Both the position numbers and the translations under genes were made by a program. A stretch of 64,000 bases of DNA, taken from the NCBI GenBank assembly GCA_016748015.1, contig JAAOMT010000607.1:510137-574136 (forward strand), read 5' to 3'. Below, one piece after another: positions 34,191 to 45,731 of this stretch. Origin of the DNA: Geosiphon pyriformis (Eukaryota; Glomeromycota; Glomeromycetes; Archaeosporales; Geosiphonaceae). The first letter of the stretch is position 1. The number at the start of each line of letters is the position of its first letter. The notes below the pieces were generated by a model, which did not search any database, was not told the DNA's origin, and worked only from the letters and a program-made list of their open reading frames with translations.

Positions 34191-35331
34191 AATTGTTTTG
34201 GCTGTAACAAATAACATTCATTTTGTTCATAGATGGTTTGTGATATAATGTTCACATATCCACAAAGCTGTGGAAAATCTGGAATGCTGCTTGGTGCTTG
34301 ATCTTTAATTTCTGTGGTTAAATATCCAAGAGTGGTTCCTTCTGGTATTTCTACAACATTTCTGGTGTTGTTGTAGATGGGAATTTTGATATAGTTATGG
34401 CTCTTGGCTGGTATATGTAGATTAATAAGTCCAATTTCTCCTAATTCACAAAGGGTTGCTTCTGCTTTAAAAATCTGTTTTTGCTCCTTCTCTCTCCTTT
34501 CTATTGCTAACATGTATCGGCTATATGGTGGAATAGAAATTGTTTGACCAATTGAGATAATTTCTTCTTGGCCAATAATTTCTTTGTCCACCATATTGAT
34601 TGGTACATCTATTCTACCCATTGATCCAAATCTCTGTATCCCTCTTGCTGTTATCCCTAATTCTTTTCTATTTCTCATTAAAACTAACTGAGCTATTTTT
34701 ACCAGAGGCAGGAATATTGCCTATGCTATCCTTTCATTTGGCTCTATAACATAGGCCTTTTCTGAATTATTTTGTAGCATAGCAATGATATTTCCTATAT
34801 ATCCTGTATCAATTATTTCTCCTCTGATGTTTATTCCCTTTTTTGCTAAACTACTCCTAGATGCTAATTAAACCATTGTTGTTGCTGGAATTTCCAGTGC
34901 TATTTTCAGATCGATGTAAGTGTGCAAATGGGTTTCAATTTAATGGCATCTTTTTCTGGATATCTCAAATCAAATTCTACATCAGTATTATGCACACATT
35001 CTGGCATGATATCTTCATCATTATTACTGAACCATTTCAGTTTTTGCTTTTTGGTGAGGTTAGGGAGTGCAATATATTGTTCATAGTTTGAATTAGAGTT
35101 TGAATTTGAGTTGGAATCATTGTCATTGTTATAGCCATTTTGAATGGAGCTGGAACTGTTATTTTCGTTATCGTCATTGTCGGAGTTTGAATTGGGATTG
35201 GAACTTGATTTTGATTCTAATATGCAGCTGTTAATTGGTTCTTCTTCTTCGGGGATCATGTAGATCATGCGTGGTGGTGGATTGTAGATGAGATCACAAT
35301 TATCACAGAATTGGAAGTCACATGGAATCAA
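34190..35331 (-). pseudogene. T6 dUTPase domain and connector
   Basis: Piece 34906-35331: CDFQFCDNCDLIYN cluster, Asn/Ser/Asp spacer, then ECVHNTDVEFDLRYPEKD (motif 1). Motifs 2 to 4 lie at 34680-34900 with interruptions (RSSLAKKGI, GEIIDTGY, ERIAxAI). Piece 34154-34678: ARGIQRFGSMGRIDVP (motif 5 with Phe and Gly kept), then the connector with IYNNTRNVVEIPEGTTLGYLTTEI. Same place in Pol as in T1, T2 and T5. Confidence 0.87.
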
Positions 35332-36340
35332 ACAGTGGTCACATAATTAGGTGTTAATTTCTTCCAAGCATTGCTCTTGCTCTTCTCTCGTGGGTGCTAG
35401 ATTCTGATAATGTTCATGGAATTCTTCTGGGCTGTTTTCTAAGTCGATAAAGACATCTGGTTAAGAACCAAAACAATGTCTGTTGGTTTTAGAAAGTTAT
35501 TCTTGATCTTCAGAATTTCACTGGGCAAAGCACCTTTTATTTTGGCGTTGGCCATTTGCCAGATCTTGTCCTTATTGTGTAAATAGCTGTCTAGATGAGA
35601 TATAGCTTGGTGTCATGCTAATGTGATGGGTGTACCACAACTCATCCAGTTGCTGATGAGGATCATGTATTGGCACAAAGCATTGCACGTTCCTCCTCAA
35701 CCAGGAATGTTGTTTCACATTCCTTCGTCAAGTAATTATTTGCCACAAGCAAGACATGGTTCATTGTCCCACTTGTCTTGTTTTTTTGGGTAGTCATATT
35801 GTTTCCTATGGCAGGGCTTGCAATAGTAATGAGTTCATGTCTAGTAGTCTTTATCTGATGCTACCCAAGCTCCCATTGAGGACAGTTTCTTCTTACAGTC
35901 CTTGCATTTAAAAAGTATATATGGTGGTTTTTTTATTAGTTTACATAAGTATTCCCTTTCCCAGCCATTAGTTATTTCTTCTGCAATGGTGGTTTCTTTA
36001 GATATGTTTTCTTCTCTTTCTTTCCCTTTTTCCTTGTTCTTTTCTTCCCAATCTAGAATTGGTGGCATCTCACTTTGGTTGTTGTCAGTTCAAGCATCGA
36101 TGGTGACTTCCCAGATAGGTTTTTTTCTTTGTTTCTCCTTTCCATTGTCATTGTTGTCTCAAGTGAGTATTGGCGGCAGTTTGTTGTAATCGACGTCGGC
36201 CCATGAGACTTGGTATGCTTCCCAAGTGGATTTCGCTTTTTCTTCCTTGAATTTGATAAGTGGTGTTGATGGCATGGTGATGGGCTTGAAGTGGTCACAT
36301 GTGGCTAATACCCATGTGTGTTGACCATTCTGGCTAAGCT
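35332..36340 (-). pseudogene. T6 charged linker and cysteine-rich module
   Basis: Linker with two related segments, KLPPILT*DDN (about 36170) and EMPPILDWEEKNKEKGKERE (35990-36068), in Lys/Glu/Trp-rich sequence. Then FKCKDCKKKLSSMGAW (35841-35920), YYCKPCHRKQYDYPKKQDKWDNEPC-type pair LACGK (about 35735-35830), PGxGGTCNALCQYMILISNW (about 35650-35710), HYQNL and REEQEQCLEEINT near 35350-35400. All eight Cys of the C-x2-C, C-x2-C, C-x2-C, C-x3-C pattern remain, making this the best copy of the module. Unknown function. Confidence 0.7.
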
Positions 36341-37020
36341 GGAGCTCTTGGGTGTTCTAATCTAGTATCATGTTGGTTTTGAACAGCCAATCATTCTCAA
36401 TGAGTGCTTGGTATTGAGTGGCTTCTATGATGAGTACTTTGATTGGTACTATGATGCTGTTGACTTCTATGGAGAAATTATCAATCTTTCCAATGGGTGT
36501 TTTGGTCGCTCCATTGGCTGTAATAATCCTGGCACTGGCAGCGTAATTAACTCAATGACTTAATTGATCCATGATTTGTCTTGTAATGATGCTGTCAGCT
36601 GATCTATTATCTAGGATCAGTTTGATGAAATGACCATCAACTTTTGCATCAGTGTACATTGTGGTGATGGATTTCTTCTCAAGTGCTGCTCTACTGAACA
36701 AAGGTGAGTTGATGGTTTCCTCCAATTCGAAAAGAAAAATGGCTGTGAGAGATTTGTTTTCAGTGACTGTTGCTGGTGAAATATTGTTGGGGAGTGTTGT
36801 TTGAGATGGGTTAAATTCTGAGTTGTTGGTGGTGGCATCTTCTGGAGTAACCAGGAGACTTAAATAGTTCTGGGAATTTGGATTTTGGATAAAACTGGTA
36901 CCCGAATTTCACTGTCAAGAGCCTGATAGTTGGTAAGAAGAGCTGAGGATTGGTTGATAAACAACCATTGCCAATTTCCAGTTTTGAGTGATTCTAGGTC
37001 TTGGGTTTCCTGATGTTATT
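36341..37020 (-). pseudogene. T6 aspartic protease
   Basis: SITTMYTDAKVDGHFIKLIL precedes DNRSADSIITRQIMDQL near 36560-36670: Asp kept, Ser and Gly of D-S-G changed. Second-half blocks: ITANGATKTPIGKIDNFSIEV and IEATQYQALIENDWL near 36380-36540. It follows a Gln/Pro-rich gag tail with EDATTNNSEFN. Confidence 0.8.
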
Positions 37021-37289
37021 TAAGTGGGGTTTTGGAATGGTGTTTGAATTGGTTGTTGGAGCTGATAAATTATTTGGGGCCATGGCTAATAAATTTTCAG
37101 TGGCTGCAGTTGATAAATTGGAGGTTGATATACTGGTGGTTGATAAATTGGTTGCTGCGTTATTGGCAAGTAAGTGGTTTGATATTGGTCTTGATTTGGA
37201 TAGTGATTCTGAGTTTGAAATCTGTGATTGGGGTTTCAATATTGATTTCCCGATTGTGAATTGTTGCTATAAAATCAATAGTCGGCTTT

Positions 37290-38072
37290 AATATGATCTT
37301 GTTTACCACAGTTGTGACAAACACATGTTTCTGGCTGCCATGGCTGATTGAGTAATGATGATGACAATGATATTGATGGACACAGCTGATTTTAGAAATG
37401 ATTTGTGTTTCCTAAATTATTGCATCATTGTGGTAGTTGATAGATTGCATGATTGTTAGCTAAGTATCCCTTTAGTTTCTGATTGATTGTATCACTGAAT
37501 TGTTTTAGTTTGGAATCCAAGTCAGATGATCTGTTCATTACTAAATTTACAGCTTGGGTGTGATTGGCTTCTAGCTCAGCTGCTTCAAAATCTCTGACGT
37601 GGGTGATGGCAGTTGGGAAGTCAACTGGATGCATTGGACATACTTGCTGAAGGATGCTACTGCACAATCCTCTGATAAACTGGTTCAAGATCTGTGGCAC
37701 TGTAAAGTAATCAGCTTGGATTGCCTGAATTTGGCGCAGATTTCTATGAAAGCATTCCAAATAAGTGGTGACTGCTTCTGTGTTCCCTTGTTTAATAGTG
37801 GTAAATGTGTTGGTCAAGCAATTAATACTATTGTTATTACTAAAGTATCTCAAGAATTCTGTTTTAAACTCATTAAAAGTTTGTGATTTGGTGCCTAGGC
37901 TCTGATACCATGAGTCAGTGGTATCTTTGAGAAAATAGAGAATTGCTTGAAGGGCTCTATCATCATTCCATCCATTGGCCACTATGGCTTTTTCAACATC
38001 ATTGAGCCATATTTGGGCATTATTCTTTTCGCTGGTAAAATTGTCAAGTTTTGTGATTGGTGCATAGGCCAT
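37290..38072 (-). pseudogene. T6 gag capsid and zinc knuckle
   Basis: The 215-codon open piece 37425-38072 (MAYAPITKLDNFTSEKNNAQIWLNDVEKAI start) is the longest capsid frame here. It has ALQAILYFLKDTTDSWYQSL, FKTEFLRYFSNNNSINCL, YLECFHRNLRQIQAI and QILNQFIRGLCSSILQQ. The knuckle at about 37295-37340 reads CHNCGKQDHIKADY: C-x2-C-x4-H kept, last Cys replaced by Tyr. Confidence 0.9.
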
Positions 38073-39065
38073 TAGATCTAAATTGGGTTGTTGTAATAGT
38101 AATTGAAGTGGTTGTTGTTGTATAGGTTGTTGGGGTGGTAGTTAAAGTGGCAATTATATAGGTTTGGCTATTAGATTAATCAGTGGTTGATTAATGATAA
38201 TTACTGGAGGTAAGTTTAGTTGATTTATTAAATTGGGGTTTCAGTTATCCTGAGTTGGCAGTGTTTGAATATTCAGAGTTTTGATTTCCAGATTTTTTGG
38301 GTTTAGATTTTGCTGGGTTTAAAAATTCAGGATTTCAAATTCCGGGTTTTTAGCAATCAGGTTTTGGTAAGTGAATTCTTGATCTTCAGCTTCTTTTTCT
38401 TCCTCTTTTTCTGATTCTGTTACTTTCCATGGATCAGAAATTCCGAAATCTGAGGGAGACGATGGCAATCGGAGTCCTGATGGTGTTGATGATCATGAGT
38501 TAAATCCTTTAAAATACACGCCATATGGTTCTAATAACTCTGCTTTCCTTTGTTTATTTTGAAATAGAAATCGTCTAAATGTTGATGTCATGTTTGATGT
38601 GGTCATGCCAGTAGATGTAATATTAATGGTGCTTTCGGGTGTATAGTGGTATGATGGATTAGTTGAAGACTCAACTCTTGTTTTCTTCTAAGTAAGTGGT
38701 TGTATTCTTTTGAGTGTTACTGCTGGTGTTTGCAGTTTTCCTTTGCCATTGCTTGCATAAGTAATGGGATATCTTTGCTGTGTGTAGTGTTCAATTTCTT
38801 TGTTGATTTCCATGATGATAGAGGCGAAATTGTGATATGTTGGCAGATTGGTATTTTGAATTAATTCACTGTAAAAGGCTTCTCTTGCCGATTCGATATT
38901 TATTGGTGTTCTTAACAGATAGGCAATTCTTTTATTGACATAAAAATTGAAAGCTGATTCCACAGATATGTAGTTGTGATTTAATTCCAAATGTTGACAG
39001 TAGTGTTGAAATAAGGATTTCACAAATCTTAAATGATTTGCTTCTATGTTTTCTGATTCTGCCAC
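38073..39065 (-). pseudogene. T6 gag N-terminal region
   Basis: The piece 38688-39065 (125 codons) begins at GTG: AESENIEANHLRFVKSLFQ, ESAFNFYVNKRIAYLLRTP, EINKEIEHYTQQRYPITYA. It is followed by a less conserved segment (TxxxTINIxxA), an acidic run and a Gln/Pro-rich linker with stops down to 38073. Confidence 0.85.
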
Positions 39066-39110
39066 TTTTAGATTTGTGTTAGTGCTGGTTCTCTGTAGGA
39101 TTATATTTTA

Positions 39111-39122
39111 CAGGGAGCACCA
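39111..39122 (-). other. T6 primer-binding site
   Basis: The reverse complement is TGGTGCTCCCTG, identical to T5, 2 bases from the 5' LTR. Confidence 0.65.
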
Positions 39123-39124
39123 AA

Positions 39125-39978
39125 TGTTACAGGTAACTATTTCTGGTGTTAGATTAAATAACAAACCCATAACTTGGTGCTCAAATCTAGTTATAGTTAA
39201 TAGTGATCTGAAAGTTTGTGTCTGAAAGGTTTGTATCTAAAGGGTTTGGTTGAGTTCTTTGTATAATGAACAGAGATTCAATGATAATAGTTTTATCTGT
39301 AGCTTCCCGAAACCACAGTTTTGTCAATTTCTTTCTCTGCTTGATGGCTGGTATTCCTCCTGGTAAGCTATTCTCAATTGAGTATTTTACTCTTATTTCT
39401 GGGTTTTTTACCAGTTACGTTTATCCTGATGTCAGTACTCCGCATGTTAATCTTCAATAGAGTTAGTAAACAACAATAAAATCAAAGCAAAAAATAAAAA
39501 AAATAAAAAAAAGAAGCCAAGGCAATTTACAAGTTAGTTTTCTGTCAATAGCCATGATTAAGAGCTATTGTTCCAGTGTAGTTAAGTATCAATTACTATC
39601 AACATGAAGTGTTAATAGTGGCAGCAGGTTTAAGATAACAAACAGTTATTTATTTGTGGTTTTGGAAAGTTGTTTAAATAAAATCTAAACTAAGAGGTCT
39701 GTTTTTTTAGCTTCTAATCCTACTACTATATATACATAATTGAAATTCCTCAATTCCTCAATTCTTTACAACAGGAATTCTGGGATTCCTGGAATCCTGC
39801 AATTCTTTTGAGAGAAATCCTGGAATTCTGGAATCCTGCAATTTTTTGTGAGAATTCTGTAATTCCTGGAATTCTGCAATTCCTGAGAGGAATTCTGAAA
39901 TTCCACATTTTACTACATCTACTTCTGATTGGTTAATAACTATGCTAATATATATTCCCTATATTTCTATGAGTAACA
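39125..39978 (-). repeat. T6 5' LTR
   Basis: TGTTAC...GTAACA, 854 bp, with type II U3 repeats (about 39770-39905), TATATATA near 39729, hairpins near 39545-39615 and the PBS-complementary U5 segment. Confidence 0.95.
39770..39905 (-). repeat. U3 repeat type II
   Basis: About four irregular 33-37 bp units, each with GGAATYCYTGGAATYCTGCAATTC-like sequence full of GGAATTCC half-palindromes. The same block occurs in T1, T2, S1, S2, the T6 3' LTR, T9 and, decayed, T4. Confidence 0.8.
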
Positions 39979-40077
39979 TCACTTACCAAAATATATTATA
40001 CTAGAAGAACAGAAAAATATTTAGATTAGCCACTCAAAGTTATCACAAAACCAGAGAAAGAAACAATACTATTCAAT

Positions 40078-41243
40078 ATGCACTTAGATCCAATAGCAGA
40101 ATATTTTTCTAAAAAAGCAACCATAAAAAAAATCAGAAAAAGATACTATTGGCCATCTATGTATTCAGACATCATCTAATATGTTCAAAATTGTGATTCT
40201 TATCAAAAAAAAGGAGAAACAAGGCCAAGTAAACTATTAAGACCAATTAAAATAAAACAACTATTTAATTGAATTAGAATTGATTTAGTTGAATTATTAA
40301 TAATAACCAGCAAAGACAATTGGTACATAAAAATAGCTATGAACTATCTTACTAAATGGCCAAAAACAAAAGCAATCCAAAAAACAGATACAAAATCTAT
40401 AGCCAAATTTGTTTATCAAAATTTAATTTATTAACATGGATGTCCAAAAAAACTATTATCAGATCAAGAAATTTATTTTGTGAACAGAACATTAACAAAA
40501 TTAAGTCAAAGATTTGAAATCAAGAAACTATTATTATTACCATATTATCTACAAACAAATAACTTAGTAAAAAGATTCAACAGAACATTGTATAAAGCAA
40601 TAGTAAAAATCAGCCAAAAAAACCAGAACAAATGAGATTTGTTTATATTATTCATCTTATTTGCTTATTGGACAATAAAGCAAGATACTACATAAACAAT
40701 ACTATTTGAATTTGTTTATGGTAAAACAGCAACATTATTAGTTAAGATAAACATTAACACATATCTAATAGAATCAATAACAGAAGCCAACTTTTAAAAA
40801 ATATTGCTAAGAAAAATATATAAATTAATGGAAACATTAAAAAACAAAAGACAAAAAGCAGCTAATAATATTTAAAAGTCACAAAAAAAAAAGAAAGACA
40901 TGATAACCAATTATCAGATAAACCAGTTGAATTTAGAATTAGAGACAAAGTACTTTTACATCATACCAAAGTAAAAAAATAATGAAGTAAAAAATTTGAT
41001 CCCAAATAGGATAGACTATTTCACATTGAGGAAATTCTAGGAAATAAAACTTATAAACTAAGATGAGATAACAAAATCTTAGCTATAGCAGCACATAAAG
41101 ATTAACTAAAACCATATCACAATATATTGTTATTGTTCACCAATAATATTCCACAACTGAAAGTACAAAGAATACTAGTCAAATCAGATGAGATTTCATA
41201 AAATTTAAAACTAATCATTATTATTAAAGCAAACATGTCAAAT
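40078..41243 (+). pseudogene. T4 integrase
   Basis: Starts MHLDPIAEYFSKKATIKK (zinc block degraded). The core: IRIDLVELLIITS with Asp kept, MNYLTKWPKTK, LLSDQEIYFVN, TNNLVKRFNRTL (Glu to Lys). C-terminal FEFVYGKTATLLVKI and LEMKQKAANNI-like. There are dozens of changes relative to T5, mostly G to A and C to T, with TAA at Gln codons. Ends at TAA about 41241-41243. Confidence 0.88.
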
Positions 41244-41301
41244 TAATCTATCAGAACCATATATAAGAAACCAACACATATAACAAAAACAACAAAAAAA
41301 A

Positions 41302-41956
41302 ATGGAAATCACTGATAACATCTACTTACTTGCACAACAATTATTACAATTAATTTAACAACAGAAATCAAGCTTGAAAATCATTATTAATAAATACATA
41401 ATACAGTACAAAGACAAAAGAATATTACAAAAAAACCAAACCAAAAAACAATATTTCAAATACCACACTTCTAAGAATACAGTAGATAAAATAATAGTAA
41501 AGATAAAAAAGACATTAAAAAATTTCAAAATATTAATACCAAAAGATAAATTGATCTTAAAAAACTGGAACCAATAGATACAACAAAATCCAAAGAACTT
41601 TTGTTATTATCAGTTGAGACAATAGTTAAATATTAAAAACTTATATACTAACAAAACAAAAAAAAATTTAATCCAATTTGACTACAATAAATTGAACAAC
41701 TTGTTGAAAAGAACAATTTATTCACATATGCAAAAGCCATTTACCAACTATAGATAGAATTTTGAAACAGACCAGAAATATTATTATACTTAACAATAGA
41801 TACTGTAATTATTAATTAATTGAAAAAATTAACCAATGCTCAATTTGAAAAATTGCAGATAAAAATTACAAAAGCAATTCTAGAAAAAAAAGTTATAAAG
41901 TTAATTTAAAAAAAAATCTAGAAAGTTTAAAAATTTTCAACAGAGCTTAATATTAA
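41302..41956 (+). pseudogene. T4 conserved 3' ORF
   Basis: Begins MEITDNIYLLAQQLLQLI at ATG 41302 and ends near A*Y-TAA before the purine tract. The piece 41374-41577 is open (IIINKYIIQYKDKRILQKN). Recognisable blocks: NIQNLYTNKTKKN, AIYQL, FETDQKYYYT-like, ITNAQFEKLQIKITKAIL. Confidence 0.65.
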
Positions 41957-41970
41957 AAAAGAGGAAATAA

Positions 41971-42814
41971 TATTATTCATAAAAATTAAGAATATTATAG
42001 TTAGAGAAATAGCCAATTAAAAATAGGCATAGTAACAGAAGAATTTCAAGATTTTTCTGAAAAAATTCCAGAATTCCAGAATTTTTTTGAAGAAATTACA
42101 AGATTTTAGGAATCTTGTATAATACCAACTATATATATATAGCAGTAATATTAAAAGTAAGAAAAGTATTTAGAATTTGGTTTAGTTCTAAGTTAGTATC
42201 TTTTTTCTTATTTATTAATTAACTCTTATTTTACAAATAGTTACTATTACCTAAAATAAATTTATTAACAAATAAACATATCTATTATTATCTAATTTAT
42301 AATATTATCATTTGATTGAAATTCTAAATCACTTTTTCAGTTATCAATACTTTATGTTGATAATATTTAATACTTAATTATACTGGAACAATAGCTCTTA
42401 ATCATGGCTATTGGAGAAATACTAATTTTTTATTTCTTTTTATTTCTTTTATTTTTTTGTTGTTTGTTAATTTACTAACTGATCAAAAAGATTAAGTACT
42501 GAGTAATTAACATTAAGAATAGTCTGGTAAAAAACCAAGAAATAAGGATATAGAATTTATAAATTAACAGATAACTTACCAAAAAAGCATGACTGTCAGA
42601 ATAAACCAGCCATTATGCTGAAGAAAAAAATTTGACAGAATAATCATTTCAAAAGACTACTAATACAACTATTAAATTTCTGTCTATTATATAAAAGACT
42701 TCACCAAAACTTTCAGATATAAAAATCTTCAGATTTACTAATATTACCAAGTTATTAAACACTAAGTTACAGATTTATTATTTGTTTTCATACCCTAAAT
42801 AATAATCTGTAATA
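41971..42814 (+). repeat. T4 3' LTR
   Basis: Begins TATTATTCATAAAAATTAAG and ends GTAATA, the decayed termini of TGTTAC/GTAACA. Type II U3 repeats are recognisable at about 42045-42125. The first hairpin keeps TTATCAA/TTGATAA, with a paired change. Confidence 0.85.
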
Positions 42815-43690
42815 TTATAAAAAATACTAAATTTGCTATATATAAAGAAGATCTAATTAAAGAAAATTTTAGATAAAATTTTTTTTGTTATCTTAATTAA
42901 CACAATAGGTGTTTATTAAAATACCATTCTATTTATAAAGCTTAAGAATTATTAAAACTTATATTCTCTTTCAAAAGACTAAAACATTACTTAAAACCAA
43001 ACAAAAATTTAACAAACTCAAAAAAAAAGCATTTTTAGAATTCATTAAATATTATTACTATTTTATCCAAAATTTTTTCAAATTGACTCAACTACTACAC
43101 CAGTTTTAAGCCAAAAACATCAAATATAAATAGACGAAAAAACAGCAAAAAGCATTTAATATATTATAAAAAAAGCTTATTTAAGCTTTAGTATTAATTT
43201 ATTTAAACTATAACAAATTATTTATTATAATTACAGATATATTAGACCAAATATTAAGAGCTGTGCTATTACAGAAAAAATTAAATAAACAAAAACATCT
43301 AATAACATATGTTAACTGAAGTTTAAGTTCAACTAAAAAGAACTATAGAACTCTAGCATTAAAACATTTGGCTATTTATTAAATTATTATTAAATAAAAA
43401 AAATATTTAAATCAAAAATTTAATGTATATACTAATTACAAAAAATTAACATTAATCTAAAAACAAAAATTTGGAGATGATTAATATATAAGATAGAAAA
43501 TAGAACTATTATTATTTCAATATACAATATACTATAAAAAAATAAAAATCGAAATACTAATAGTTTGTTATACATAAAACATATTTAGAATATTTTCAAC
43601 CAGAAAAATAAATTAAAAAATGAATACACAAAAATATCAACAATTTTAATATTATATTATTATTTAACAGTTCAAAAAAAATTATCTTAA
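42815..43690 (+). pseudogene. T7 RT end and RNase H
   Basis: FLEFIKYYYYFIQNFFKLTQLLHQF (split by changes) near 43025-43110 matches the RT end of T5. Then FNIL*KKLI*AL, KLFIIITDILDQILRAVLLQK, YGTLALKHLAIY and FNVYTNYKKLTLI follow. Bases 42815-43000 match RT only weakly and I cannot place them firmly. Confidence 0.75.
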
Positions 43691-43825
43691 AAAAAACAAA
43701 ACAACATAAAACAACAATTAAAATACTATATTATTTATTAAAATATACTATATTAAAAAAACAGAAAAAAATTAAACCAGCTATTTAAAATTATCATAGA
43801 ATTAGAAAAAAAAACAATACTGTTT

Positions 43826-44990
43826 AATATGTATTTAGATTCAACAATAAAATACTTTTATAAAAAAGTCATAATAGAAAGAGTTTGAAAAAAATATTAT
43901 TAGTCATTAATATATTTAGATATTATTTAATATATGCAAAATTGTAATATTTGTTAAAAAAAAAAAGAAACCAGATTCAATAAACCACTAAAACCAATTA
44001 ATATAGAACAATCATTTGATCAAATTGAAATTGACTTAGTTAAACCATTAATAATTATCAGTAAAAACAACTAATATAATAATTGTTATAGATTATTTTA
44101 CAAAATGACTGAAAGCTAAAGTTATTCAAAAAGCAGATGCAAAATTTATAGCCAAATTTATATACCAAAGTCTAATTTGTTGATATAAATGTTCAAAAAA
44201 ATTGTTATTAAACCAAGAAACTTACTTTGTTAACAAAACACTAACAGAATTAAGTCAAAAATATGGAATCAAAAAACTATTATTATTTCTATACTACTTA
44301 CAAACAAATAGTTTAGTTAAAAAATTCAATAAAATATTGTGTAAAGCAATAGCCAAAAATCAGCCAAAATAATCAAAACAAATAAGATTTTTTTATATTA
44401 TTAGTGTTATTTGCTTATAAGACAATAAAACAAGACATAACATAAACAATACTATTTAAGTTAATATATAATAGAACAACAATATTATCAATAAAAATAG
44501 ATATTTACACATATTTAACAAAACCAATAATAGAAGTTAATATTTAAAAAACACTGCTGCAAAAAACCTATTACTTAATAGAATCACTGAAAAATAAAAG
44601 AAAAAGAGCAGTTAATAATATTTAAAAATCACAAAAAAAAATGATATAACAATCAGTTATCAAACAAACCAGTTAAATTTAAGATTAAAAACAAAGTATT
44701 TTTATATTATACCAAAACAAAAAAACAATAGAGTAAAAAATTTGATCTTAAATAGGATGGTTTATTTTACATAAAAAAAATTCTGGAAAATAGAGTCTAT
44801 AAATTAAGATAGAATAACAAAATTTTAATCAAAGCAGTACATAATAATTAACTAAAATTATATTACAATATAGCATTATTATCTACCAATAATATTTTAC
44901 AACTAGAAGTATAACAAATATTAATTAAACCAAATAAAATTTTACAAGATTTGAAACCAATTATAATTATTAAAAAAAACACATCAAATT
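43826..44990 (+). pseudogene. T7 integrase
   Basis: MYLDSTIKYFYKKVIIER-like zinc block, then IEIDLVKPLIII (Asp kept), DYFTK*LKAKVIQKADAKFIAKF, LLLNQETYFVN and FELIYNRTTILSIKI-like. It has TAA at Gln codons and A-run indels. Identified by alignment to T5. Confidence 0.8.
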
Positions 44991-45047
44991 GATTTATCAA
45001 AACAGTATATAAAAAATCAGCACATGTAACAAAAGCTATAATAAAAA

Positions 45048-45718
45048 TAAAACTCATTAATGACATTCACTTATTAGTATAGTAACTATTACAATTTATC
45101 TAACATCAAAAATCAGGTCTGGAAGTAACAATTAACAAACAAACAATATAATATAAAAACAAAAAAATAACACAAAGAATTCAAAACAAAAAATAAGAGA
45201 ATAAATATTATACTTCTGAAAATACAGTAAACAAAATAATAAAAAAAGTAGAAAAAATGCTAAAAACCACAAAAATATTAATATCAGATAAAAAATTAAT
45301 CTTAGAAAATTAAAATCAATAAACACAACAATTTTCCGAAAACTTTTGTTATTATTAGTTAAAACAAAAACTGAATATTTAAAACTTCTACATAAATAAA
45401 AACAAAAGAATGTTTAATTCAATTATATTGTAACAAATAGAATAATTTGTAAGAACAAACAATTTATCTACATATGCAAAAGCTATTTATTGATTACAAA
45501 TAAAATTTCAAGACCATTTGAAGATATTATTACATCCAAAAATGCAGTAATCATTAATTAATTGGAAAAAATAACTAATACTCAATTTAAAAAATTGCAG
45601 ACAAAAATTACAAGGGCAATTCTAAAAAAAAAAGTAATAAAACTAATTTAAAAAGAAAATTTAGGAGATTTAGAAGATTTAAAAGATTTTAATAGAGCTT
45701 AATATTAAAAAAAAAGAA
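45048..45718 (+). pseudogene. T7 3' ORF
   Basis: The MEITD start has become IKLINDIHLLV; ITNTQFKKLQTKITRAIL is near 45565-45620; it ends A*Y-TAA at 45718. The protein is otherwise reduced to Lys/Asn/Ile-rich sequence with stops. Confidence 0.55.
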
Positions 45719-45731
45719 TAATATTACTCAT

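Larger units (their letters stand above)
29772..39978 (-). mobile_element. T6: complete-length gypsy retrotransposon with dUTPase
   Basis: A 10.2-kb minus-strand element with LTRs 39125-39978 (5') and 29772-30641 (3'). It is flanked by TCAC/TCAC (29768-29771 and 39979-39982) and inserted between the RNase H and integrase parts of T4. It carries type II (GGAATTCC) U3 repeats and the longest single integrase frame in the window. Confidence 0.96.
18114..42814 (+). mobile_element. T4: decayed gypsy element split by T5 and T6
   Basis: This is one plus-strand element in three pieces. RT is at 18114-19002, RNase H at 29160-29771, and integrase, 3' ORF and 3' LTR at 39979-42814. T5 sits in it with duplications ATAA/ATGA (one transition apart), and T6 with a perfect TCAC/TCAC. 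Its gag, protease and dUTPase must lie beyond T3, left of the window. Confidence 0.88.
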
